From Asterias amurensis (taxonomy: Eukaryota > Echinodermata > Asteroidea > Forcipulatida > Asteriidae): DNA of 64,000 nucleotides. The DNA lies in contig NC_092661.1 of assembly GCF_032118995.1 (NCBI RefSeq), positions 9,114,494 to 9,178,493 on the forward strand, written 5' to 3'. Under the pieces are notes generated by a model. It made no database searches. It was not told where the DNA came from and saw only the letters and a list, made by a program, of their open reading frames with translations. Position 1 is the stretch's first letter; each line of letters opens with the position of its first letter. Both the position numbers and the translations under genes were made by a program. Shown here piece by piece: positions 46,559 to 56,806 of the stretch.

Positions 46559-47470
46559 GCTGCTGTATCAAATTGGCCCCGATGAGCAGATCCATCTTGC
46601 TCAGCAGTAAACACTGCTTAGCGTAAAATTGCAGTGTATCGGTTCAACAACAGTATATAGGGCCTATATATGCAGCAGGCAACATGTTTGTGCTAACTTG
46701 CTAAGCATGTTTGGTGCTTAACAAAAATAAGTGCATTCAGTTGTTTGGATAACCTTAAAGAGAGACAAACCTGTGGTATTTTAAGTGATGTTTGAAGCTC
46801 ATGGACGGGCACTGGAAAGAGCCGGTGTGGTATCGACATTTAGAACAGTTTACTCTGCTCGTCGTCAGGTTAATTATGTTTGACAGCATTCATTGGCTTC
46901 AGCCAGCACTTTGCATGTTAATTTTACCTATACAAAAAACAAACTTCTTCAATTACATTTGTTTTTATAAACGCGCAAATGTTTTGTTTAGGCCTAAACG
47001 ACGTTAAAGTAGAATTTTCAAACTAGTATGGATGAAATATCGATTTAGCGATTAAAATATTCGTTGAGCAGCATCATCACCCAGCCACATCGATGACGAA
47101 CCCGTCCATCGAGGTGCGTCTCAGGAAGGGGGCTTAATCCACAGCCCTTGTTGAGCCTTGATCAGCTACTGTATGCCCCCCATACCCTGGTCGGCCACAT
47201 TCCGATCCACAACCACCCCTTAATTAGGAGCACGGCGTGTGTACCCACAACACGGACTTTACTGACACATGTTGTAGACCTTGTTGAAGTGACACATCCC
47301 CCCGATCTGATGCGGTTTCAGAGAATTCATTCGAGGAGGAGTGTCTACGCCAGATGAGGAATTAAGACCGTTTGTTTCTCAGAGTTCTTTGGTTTGTTAT
47401 TGTGCAATTGTTGCTCCACGCATTTCGGTGACTCTCACCCTCGTCATTTTCATAAAAACAAGACAACAAA

Positions 47471-47782
47471 ACCACCAGTTGACGTCACGAGGATTGGCCA
47501 ATTGTCTCAGCAAATTGCGGTGGGAAGTGATGAACTGTTGACGACAGTTTATCATTCTGGCTGAACACTTCGTTGTCGCAGTTTTACATTTGAACAATCA
47601 ACATGAAGGAGAAATACTCTTAGAGATTTCGACCAGGCATTAATGTTGCCGTTTAATTCTAGCTTGATTTGAAGTCTACATTTTCGTCTCAAAGATCACA
47701 GCTAGCTCTGCTGGAGTTAACTTTTATGAGGTGAGGAGAGTTGAATTAACTTTTGATACGCGGATAATATTATTTTATCACG
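47471..47782 (+). promoter_or_regulatory. probable promoter / 5' UTR of the IgSF gene
   Basis: A consensus CRE (TGACGTCA, 47480-47487) lies 10 bases before CCAAT (47498-47502), which overlaps a reverse ATTGG (47493-47497). This is about 285 bases before the ATG. No TATA box is obvious. Only the motifs are seen; function is inferred. Confidence 0.4.
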
Positions 47783-50168
47783 ATGTTCCTTCAACAAAGA
47801 CTATTGGTTGTCGTGCTCCTTGTGGCGGGCGCAGCGGGCATTTCGTTCCGCGTCGATCCGAGCGCACAGACGGTAGTCCAGGGCCAGTCCACCATGCTGC
47901 GGTGCCAAGTCGACAACCAAGACGGTATCCCTGTGTACTGGCAGAACGTGGTGACGGGCGAGTACATCAGTCGGGACCGTAGGATCGATCCATATCACCT
48001 GATCAGTGACTCCGTTAAGAGACGCTACCGGATTATCGGGGACCACGGTTCCGGCGAGTACAATCTCCTGATCCGGCGCATTTCGATGAAAGATGACAGC
48101 AGCTATGCGTGTGTTTATTTCCAAGAGATCGCGTACTACTCCAAAGTGGTTCGTCTCCGGGTATTGAAACCGCCGGATAAGGGGTACCCCGTGTGCCTCC
48201 TCGAGCCGAGCCTCCAAATGTCCGTAGGGGATAACATCACACTCGTCTGTGAATCTATGGGTGGCGATCCACCGGCCACACTCACCTGGATCAGGGGCGA
48301 GAGCATCATGGATGCCACCTCAATCAGACATGAATACCGTACCGTCTCAGGCTATCAGCACACCCTTACTCCGGCTGACCGGAACATGAGGTTCACCTGT
48401 GTGGCCCAGAACCAAGCCCTTGCCCAGCCTCGCTCGTGTTACGTTATCCCTTTACGGAGCAGTATTGAAGTCTTGCTCCGACCCGTCGTGTCGACCATTT
48501 ATATTGGAGACAGTGTGAGCTTTAACTGTATCAGTGAAAACATACCCAACTTGATTTACCGGTGGTCAGTGAATGGTCAAGCGATAACTGGATCCAGTTC
48601 AAAGTATGAGCTCCTCAGATCGGGATCGAGGTTGAGGGTTGTCAACGCCACCCTTGGGGACGATGCGTCTCTTGTCACGTGCAGTGTCGAGCAAGAGTCC
48701 CTTAACCTCTCAGCTCACGCTGTCGGTCAACTCTGGGTTCGACAGCTCAAGGACAACCTCATCGAACACACAGCTACGTTGACAACAGTTCCAGTTACCA
48801 CCACACCCATGGTTACGACCACGCCACCCTACCTTACCACCCAACCAGTTACCACTTCTAAGATGATCACCACTATCGAACCGATTACCACAACTGAATC
48901 GGTAACTACTACGCCGGCTCCAACTACTAAACCCGTTACCACAACGGAGCCTGTTACTACAACTGAACCGATAACCACAACAGAACCGATTACCACAACA
49001 GAACCGTTAAACCACAACAGAACCGATTACCACAACAGAACCGGTTACCACAACAGAACCGATTACTACAACAGAACCGATTACCACAACAGAACCGATT
49101 ACCACAACAGAACCGGTTACCACAACAGAACCTATTACTACAACAGAACCGATTACCACAACAGAACCGATTACCACAACAGAAACGATTACCACAACAG
49201 AACAGATTACGACAACTGAACCTATTACCACAACTGAACCGATTACCACAACAGAACCTATTACCACGACAGAACCTATTACCACGACTGAACCGATCGC
49301 CACAACAGAACCGATTACTACAACCAGACTTCTAACAACCAAGACCACAACGCCTGTGGCCATTACAACCGAATTTATCACCACAACAAAACCAGTCACC
49401 ACGACCAAACCGCTTACCACAACCGAAGCAGAACCTACCACGGTGAGACAAACACCCCAAGCAACCACCGCTCCCCAACCACCACCAGTTACCGAAGCGA
49501 ACTCTCTTGGGAATGACCCAACTCAAGTTGACAATAGTCTTACGGACACCGAGCAGATCAACGTTGTCCCTGGGATGCCCGGAGCTAAGAAGCCGAGTGG
49601 CGTGGACCAGGACAACAATCTGTCTGGGCTGTTAGAGAGAGCTGTTTCACGCCTCAACCCATCTAAGCCGGAACATCCAAGAAAGATCACTACTCCAGAA
49701 CCTGAAACTACACCGGCAAAAGCAACCGCGGGAGTCACTACCCCACCCCAGCCCGTCAAGACAGGTCCCATGTCCCAGAGGGGTGATATTCCATATAACG
49801 AGTTACCCACAGTGAACGCACGACCTACTACTCCTGCCACGACAACCACGCGTCCACCGAGACGTCGAAAGGGCAGACGTAAGACAGGTCGACCGAAGCT
49901 TCAGACCACTATTGCCGCCACGACCACAGTGACAACGACAAAGAGAACGACAATGACAGCGACGATCACCCCACCATCACCACCAACAACAACACTCCCA
50001 GAACAGCCCAAGACCGGCATGGACAACCCAACCCCCGCAAGCTTGAATAACGCGGGCAGTAATGGCGGTGTGGCGGCCGGGCTTAGCGTCACGTTCATCC
50101 TCTTGATCATCCTCGGTGTTGGGCTTGCCGTGTATTACTTCAAGTTTAGAAAACAACCCGCAAACTGA
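47783..50168 (+). CDS. intronless IgSF receptor with mucin-like stalk and TM helix (+1 frame break)
   Basis: The protein opens with a signal peptide (MFLQQRLLVVVLLVAGAAG) and three Ig domains. Cys pairs with a core Trp are C41/C110 (W53, DSSYAC; V-type), C156/C206 (W169) and C249/C300 (W261). A Thr/Pro-rich stalk follows, built of 18-base TTEPIT units, then a Lys/Arg/Pro/Thr-rich segment. It ends with a helix (VAAGLSVTFILLIILGVGLA) and a short basic tail (KFRKQPAN). At about 49009-49014 one unit has four bases where three are expected. The upstream frame therefore enters an Asn-Arg-Thr frame and stops at 49219, while the TM part is in the next frame. This is an allele, sequencing error, recent loss or recoding; sequence alone cannot tell. 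Otherwise it would be ~794 aa. Cell-surface recognition or adhesion is inferred. Confidence 0.85.
48885..49330 (+). repeat. 18-bp coding minisatellite, mucin-like stalk
   Basis: About two dozen units of ACAGAACCGATTACCACA. In frame it gives Thr-Thr-Thr-Glu-Pro-Ile, an O-glycosylation-type repeat. In the next frame it gives Asn-Arg-Thr-Asp-Tyr-His, with an N-glycosylation sequon in every unit. Neither frame has stops through most of the array. Confidence 0.95.
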
Positions 50169-50171
50169 GAA

Positions 50172-50177
50172 AATAAA
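50172..50177 (+). terminator. polyadenylation signal of the IgSF gene
   Basis: AATAAA three bases after the TGA stop, implying a very short 3' UTR if used. Confidence 0.6.
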
Positions 50178-50249
50178 GACTAAAATTAGTTTATAATGTA
50201 CATTTTTAATAACAAAAATACGCCGTATACACACTGAAAAAAAAAAAAC

Positions 50250-50408
50250 TGGGCCCAAACTTGCTAAGCACAGAAAAGTATTGCTGAAACAAGGTTACCA
50301 GTCAAAATTCTATAACGTTTACATTGTGGCAACTGAGACGGGATGTTTGCTTTAGCAAAGAAAATTAATTTGGCAAGCAGTATTTTCTGCTCTCATGAAA
50401 TTTGGTCC
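50250..50408. repeat. foldback element, 'gggcccaa..gctaagca' family
   Basis: GGGCCCAAACTTGCTAAGCAC at the left and the AGCAG...CATGAAATTTGGTCC right end are inverted relatives of the 1063 family. Confidence 0.65.
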
Positions 50409-50692
50409 TGATCAGATTGACCCAAGATTCTGGGTCCGAGAAATGGGTCAAGAATGACCCATAATGGATCAAACTGACGCAAAATCCGATTTAAGATCCC
50501 AGCTCGTCATCAACCACTTTCCGGGTTATAGCCTGTCGACCAATAACTTAGGTCCCCATTGGACCTGGAAGCCAGGTCAGTTCTGGGTCAGTTCTGACCC
50601 AAGTTTTTTTTTAGGTTTTAGATCAAACTGTTTAGTTAATCATTTTTCGGCTCTTAAAAATTCCCATGGAATGTTGTTAAAATTGAGTATCT

Positions 50693-50978
50693 TTAAGGGC
50701 ACCGGACACTATTGGTAATTAGCCTACTCAAAATAATTGTTGGCATAAAAATTTCTTGGTAACAAGCAATTGAGAGCTGTTGATAGTATGAAAAATGGTG
50801 AGAAACGGTAGTTTTCGAGAAAGAAATAATTTCTCACTAAAATAATTATTTGATTTTTATTCAAGACCTCAGCTGAGGTCTCGCATTTAAGCATCTGAAA
50901 GCACACACCATGTGCGACAAGGGTGTTTTTTCTTGTTTCATTAGTCTCTCTTAACTTCGAGGTGTCCAGTGTCTTTAA
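50693..50978. mobile_element. 'aaaggcactggacac' TTAA MITE, shortened copy
   Basis: From TTAAGGGCACCGGACACTATT to GGTGTCCAGTGTCTTTAA. The right arm is shortened relative to 15424-15780. Confidence 0.85.
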
Positions 50979-52202
50979 AGGAATATCTGAATTGATGCGT
51001 TGTTGTATTGTCACTCAGTGTAAAACTCACATGTAAATACTCGAGTTTTGTGGTTAATGTACATGTACTTTGTAGACAGGCGATTTGCTTTATCTATAAA
51101 TGGAACATCGATCGATAGTTCAATGATCAGCAGGTGTTTTGTAATAGTTGTCCTGTCATTGCATTGCTCGGAATCACAACAAAATGAATCAGTGTATGTA
51201 AACTCCATTACAGGAATTCACTGTAAACTATATGAGTCACATTTCCTCGAGCATTACTCGAACCATTTTTCTTAATTCCGACATCTTGTAATTGGCGAGG
51301 TCAAATTGAGACAACTGTTGCCGTGAATATCTAAAACGCCCTCTTCGAAACCATGACTTCTCAGCTAAAGGATCAGTCGGTGATTTTGAAAATATAAACG
51401 CACACTTTCGGTATGGGACTCTAAAGAGGTGAGCCGGAGCCCAGGCGTAAAGGCCGTGGTTTCGAAAACGACTTAAGAACATCGTGAGCATGAAATAACC
51501 CCAAAGTGGCGACGTCACCTAGAAACAACACCATTTTCTGACGTTCGCGTTCACTTATTTGCTCGCATAACGCGCTGCTAAACCTCATGTTATGCCTTTC
51601 AAGCGTGCACGTTTCATCAACGATGGTGGTCAATGCAAGGGTTCATTTACGTCAAAACATAAAGTATGCTGCAATGGCCGGATTTAAGTTGAGAAAAACG
51701 AAAATAACCGAAACTTGTTGCAGTTTCGTTGTAGTCATCGGCAAAACTCTGACAGGGGAAACTGTTTTAGGGCGTCCAGTGGAAATCTCTGTCTGTATAA
51801 CGGAAATGTGATTTCACATACGATGAAAAGATAAAATTAGTAACAGACGTTCGGGTCGGAAAGAATTTCAGACAAGACCAGTCAATGCAAAAACACAAAA
51901 GGGGCCAAAATGCCAAACCGTCAAATTGGGTGAAAGCGAATATTATGCGTAAAGTCCCGATGGGCTTCGGTTTTAAGGAAGGGGTTACAGACATCTTTGT
52001 TCTAAAGACCCCGTTTAAATTTCCGGAGTTTTAAAGAGGTTTTTGAAGAGAAAAGTTAGGGCTTCGGTCATCGATCACAGGACCTCCAATCTGCCGAGAG
52101 ATAAGGTTTAAAAATTCTCAGACGCTGGCATCATGACACACCCTTTCCTTCGCCGTTGGTGAACTTACACTTATTTCTGCGCTGCCGAAATGTTTCAAAT
52201 AG

Positions 52203-52577
52203 GTTTAAAGGCACTAGATACCATTGGTAATTACTCAAAATAACTATTAGCATAATACCTTATTTTGGTAACGAGTAATGGAGAGCTGTTGATAGTATAA
52301 AACATTGTGAGAAACGGCTCCCTTTGAAATAACGTACTTTTCAAGAAAGAAGTAATTTTCCATGAATTCGAGACCTCAGAATTACATTTTGAGGTATCGA
52401 AATCAAGCATCTGAAAGCACACAACTTCGTGTGACAATGGTGTTTTTCTTTCATTATAATCTCGCAACTTCGACGACCAATTAAGCTCAATTTTCACAGG
52501 TTTGTTGTTTTATGCATAGACCCTATGTGGAGATACAGCAAGTGAGAAGACTGGTCTTTGCTAAAATTACCAAATAG
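52203..52577. mobile_element. 'aaaggcactggacac' TTAA MITE, damaged right end
   Basis: Starts TTTAAAGGCACTAGATACCA and follows the family to ATTACCAAATAGTGG, where it runs into another element (TTTGGCTCTGCC...). It looks like one element inserted at the end of another. Confidence 0.75.
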
Positions 52578-53127
52578 TGGTATAGATCGACTTTTTGGCT
52601 CTGCCTATGAATGGAGATGTGAATGAAGATGTATGTAATTTAGTTAACCTGTAGAGGTTTCATCTTCATAATCGCAAGTTTTAGAGAAAAAAAAGTTAAA
52701 ACCACAGACTGAGTAATGTTTTCAGGAGAGTTGCAAACTTGTAAATAAGTGTAGATATATGGAGGGCGAACTTTATTAGTTTGTAATATTTATAACTTTG
52801 TTTTTTACTTATGAATTTATTTGTTTCAAAAACCTTCTCACCGCTTGCACTGTGCCGATAAATGTTAGTAGTTCTATACATCTAATAAATATTGCACCAT
52901 TTACTCGAAGATGTCCTTGGTAAAACGGAAATTCTTGCCAAATCAGTCACCATGTGTTGGGCTTTATACACAATACTTAACGATATTACTGCATATCTTA
53001 CTAAGTTTTTAGTAACTAAAACTGCTTTACACGCCAATGAAACAGTGCTTGCCGATTCAACGCCAATTTTCAGCACTATCTAATGATAAGAAAAGCAAGG
53101 GCACAAACAAAAAGTCCCTGCAACCCG

Positions 53128-53310
53128 GGCCCAATTTCATAGAGCTGCTTAAGCACAAACAGCAACTTAGCAAAACAAATTCATGCTTATACAAGCATAA
53201 GGTTACCAGCTAAACTGCCCTGTTACATGTATAATTTTTAACTGGTGTCCTGCTCCTTTCTGCTTAGCTGACAATTATTGAGCAATATTTTGTATGACAT
53301 TGGGCCCAGA
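53128..53310. repeat. foldback element, 'gggcccaatttcatagagctgct' family
   Basis: A well-kept left end (GGGCCCAATTTCATAGAGCTGC) and a degraded right end (TTGTATGACATTGGGCCC). Confidence 0.8.
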
Positions 53311-54269
53311 AAGGTGCGGACTCCTCTTCAACCGATAAGAATCCAACTTGTCGCTTACGGCACACATTGGTTAAAATGTAGGCCTGTTGGAACGTCTGCT
53401 TTTGGTATTTTATTTTGACAGTTGTCATAATTTTTAAAATTTTCATTAAGACTGTATCAACATATACATTTAAGACTGACGAATACAGAACGAACCTTAA
53501 TAATAAGAATGTTCTTTCTTGTAAAGGCCTTATAAGGGCTAAAATGTACCTCTTTTGCAAACGTCTTGCATACTATTTTACTACAGCTAATTATAGAGGA
53601 ATATTTAAATTTCTAATAAAAGATTTATAACGCAAACGAAACGAAATATTTGTTTGAAACATGTCAGTGATTGTGTCTGGTCAGTTAAAAGCATCCCCGT
53701 TGTGGTCCTATCATGGGATATATCTTTATCATGGTGCGGCCATCTTGAATTTTCTCCCATTCAGCTCAATGTAACCAAACCGAGGCTGGAATGAGAAACA
53801 GTCTGGTTCCTTTTTGTACACGTACTAAACTATGGGGGTGGGGGGGGGGGTAGTAAAAGACAGGGGAGTTTCGCTCTACTGTGCGCTCAGCACATTACAC
53901 AGTTTTTCCCTTGACATTTCACCCAGAGGGAAAGAGTGGGCGGGATACTTATACAAACCTACAAACCACATCCAAATAGCAAGGCCATAAGCAAGGCTGG
54001 ATGTCACAGCACCACCCCTCTCTCCTTGTTTAAAGGCAATGTATAAACCTTAGTTTCTTGTACCGTTCGATTGTTTTATTTCTACATAATTAATGTTGCA
54101 GTAAACAATAAACAATAACCTGTGAAAATTTCATTAAATAAAACTGTCCGCATTATTGTGATGTCGCCGAAACTCGTCCGGAGCGATTCCATGGGGAGAG
54201 GAAGAATAATTCTTTACAGAAATAAACAATCTGAGAAGCGTTACCGCATGTCATTTTGATGATGAAACT

Positions 54270-54860
54270 ATTTTTTATGGATAGATCTGCCGCCTGGGGT
54301 AAAATTTGGCGAAAAATAAAAATAAATTAAATTTTGACATTTTTGGCACTTTTTGACCTCAATATGACCTTACACGTTTTGCTTTGCTATACGTTTGTGT
54401 ACAAGGTCAAAGTTTATTCGTTAATTACATACATTTGGCATATCAACATTAACTTGAAAATACATTTTATGGATAGATCTATCACTTGGGATCAAATTTT
54501 GTGAAAATTTCAAAAATCCTAATTTTTTGCCTAATTTGAAATTTTGACCTTAAAATGAGTCGTTAAGACCCCACATGAAGGTGGTATTTGAATAATTTTT
54601 TTTTCTCAAAAACTGCCTGGGTATATTTTCCTTTCAAAAAAGTTGTTTGAAACCAATATATGCACCAATGAGGATGGGGAGTGCAAAAACAATTGGTGTA
54701 CTCAAAATGTACCCTTTTCAAGATAATCACACTTTTACACTTCATTTTGCTATACATTTGTGCACAAGGTCAAAGTTTATACGTTAATTACATAGGCTTG
54801 TAGTATCAACATAAAGTTCAAAATACATTTTATGGATAGATCTATCAAATGTGAATAATT
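54270..54860. repeat. diverged tandem repeat, 'ttttatggatagatct' blocks
   Basis: TTTTATGGATAGATCT recurs near 54275, 54466 and 54829. The ~120 bases before the second and third copies (TTTGCTATAC, ACAAGGTCAAAGTTTAT, CGTTAATTACATA) match in order. Unit spacing is uneven (about 190 and 363 bases). Confidence 0.7.
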
Positions 54861-55083
54861 TTGACACAAACTTTGAAAATATTGATTTTTGACCTTTTTT
54901 GACCTTTTTACCCAAAAATGACCTTAAAATTCAAAATCAAGCTGGGCATCCACCTAATCGTCTTCCCGAGCCCATGATCCATACATCTAGCATGGATGCC
55001 AGCCATTAACAAACTATGCCGTTTTTTTTTTTTTTTTTCTAGAGCACTTTTTAAAGTTTGGCTGGTCTACTAATAGTGGCTAG

Positions 55084-56123
55084 TATACAAATATTGACTG
55101 CGTCGAGTGCTATGGTTAAAACTATGACTCCCGAGGTGATCCCCGTAGCGTTCTATTTTCCCGAGGCGAAGCCGAGGGAAAATAAAACGCTCCGGGGATC
55201 ACCGAGGGAGTCATAGTTTTTAACCATTGCACGAGTAAAAGCAGTCAATATTTGTTTTATAACACCCCAAACATTTCTAAATACTGTACTATTATTATTA
55301 AGTTACAAACCTGAAAGCTACAATCCACGGACGACGCGAATACAGATTGCAAACACTTTTACTGAATGTGTTCATGTAGTGTCGTGCAATCCGAAATGGT
55401 TACAGACTATTAATTTGTCATACTCGTACACGCAACGGACGTCTGGGTACTGCACGCCATGTGCTAGTCTTCGGACTAGCGCATGGCAAACCGACGGCCG
55501 TCGTCTAGCAAAACTAAGACATGTCATGTGACGCGCTCTGAACCAATGAGCAGGCAGAATACTTGCAAGGGGTGTTATAATATACAAATATTGACTGCTT
55601 CGAGTGCTATGGTTAAAACTATGACTCCCGAGGTGATCCCCGGAGCGTTCTATTTTCCCGAGGCGAAGCCGAGGGAAAATAGAACGCTCCGGGGATCACC
55701 GAGGGAGTCATAGTTTTTATCCATTGCACGAGTAAAAGCAGTCAATATTTGTTTTATGACACCCCAAACATTTCTAAATACTGTACTATTATTATTAAGT
55801 TACAGACCTGAATGCTACAATCCACGGACGACGCGAATACAGATTGCAAACACTTTTACTTACTGTGTTGCATGTAGTGTCGTGCAATCCGAAATGGTTA
55901 CAGACTATTAATTTATCATCCTCGTACACGCAACGGACGTCTGGGTACTGCACGCCGTGTGCTAGTCTGTCGGACTAGCACACGGCGCCGTGTGCTAGTC
56001 TTCGGACTAGCGCATGGCAAACCGACGCACTATCACACGGCCGTCGTCTAGCAAAACTAAGACATGTCATGTGACGCGCTCTAAACCAACGAGCAGGCAG
56101 AATACTTGCAAGGGGTGTTATAA
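55084..56123. repeat. tandem pair of ~0.5 kb units with long hairpins
   Basis: Unit 1 is 55084-55580 and unit 2 is 55581-56123, well above 90 percent alike. Each opens TACAAATATTGACTG, carries a hairpin with ~45-bp arms (55117-55220 and 55615-55718; loop GAGGCGAAGCC) and then CAGTCAATATTTGT. Pairing extends to GGGTGTTATAA/TTATAACACCCC. Unit 2 has an extra short palindrome of GTGCTAGTC/GACTAGCAC. No coding capacity. It probably came from one inverted-repeat element. Confidence 0.88.
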
Positions 56124-56161
56124 TCTTTGACAGTGACCAATAGTGTACACTGCCTTTAACA
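56124..56161. mobile_element. right end of an 'aaaggcactggacac' TTAA MITE, at the duplication edge
   Basis: CTTTGACAGTGACCAATAGTG and CACTGCCTTTAA match the family's right end. The left part is replaced by the tandem units above. Confidence 0.75.
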
Positions 56162-56806
56162 GCTTATGACATTGGGAACCTTGAGCCTTTGCCACTCGCG
56201 TGCGTGGTCTCCTCTAGACTTGATTCAAGTCCCGTTCCCCTGATGCGAGAGGTAGACTGGATTTGGTGAAGTCTAGTAAATTCCCGTTCCAGTCGCTTGG
56301 GCTCGCAGCTCTCCAAGCCCCAACAAGGCCCAACCCCGTGTCATCCCACCCAACCTTGATCCGCTGCTGCATAACTACATTTTGGCGATAGGGGATCACT
56401 TGTCTTATTGTGACTGCTGGCGCGTTACATGTGTTTGGGACCTGAATCGAGAAAGGGACTTGAATCAAGTCTACCTTGGTTGCCGCGCCCGCCATGCTGT
56501 AAACGCACGCGTTGTAAATCATTTCGAGCTTCCATCGATCCGCGTTTTACGGAGACAGAATGAAGCCATTCATGTCTGCTTCTTCTTTCTATATCGAGTG
56601 CATCATCTATTCTTCTTAAAATAAATGTTTGGCCAGGATTTGGTGCATCTTACAGCCTTTTCGTTTGCTACCATCAAGTTGTATGACTGCTGAACAAAGA
56701 TGAACCCAGCGAACTTAACTTGCTAACTTACTTCTGTATTGAGGCTTAAAACATCAGGATATGTGCTCCTCCTACCTGGCTAGCTGTTGAATGCTAAACT
56801 TCAATA

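Larger units (their letters stand above)
41693..47470. other. repeat-rich intergenic DNA
   Basis: No gene was recognised on either strand. Identified contents are MITEs at 41915-42160, 43677-44065 and 46218-46558, a dispersed repeat at 42930-43175, and direct/inverted GAGTGAA-rich DNA near 44745-44890. Also present are pol III B-box-like strings near 45605 (minus strand) and GGGTCA/TGACCC clusters near 45890-46030. Confidence 0.55.
50178..55083. other. repeat-rich intergenic DNA
   Basis: No gene was recognised. Contents are foldback elements at 50250-50408 and 53128-53310, GGGTCA clusters near 50405-50605, and TTAA MITEs at 50693-50978 and 52203-52577. A 'tttaaaggcaatgtat' element starts near 54033, and a diverged tandem repeat lies at 54270-54860. 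Confidence 0.55.

Noticed and set aside
49007-49468. Minus-strand 153-aa Val/Ile-rich frame
   Set aside because: Shadow of the Thr-rich minisatellite of the IgSF gene; no start context or other gene features.
55483-55713. 76-aa frame in the tandem hairpin units
   Set aside because: It runs across a long palindrome and translates the hairpin arms; not protein-like.
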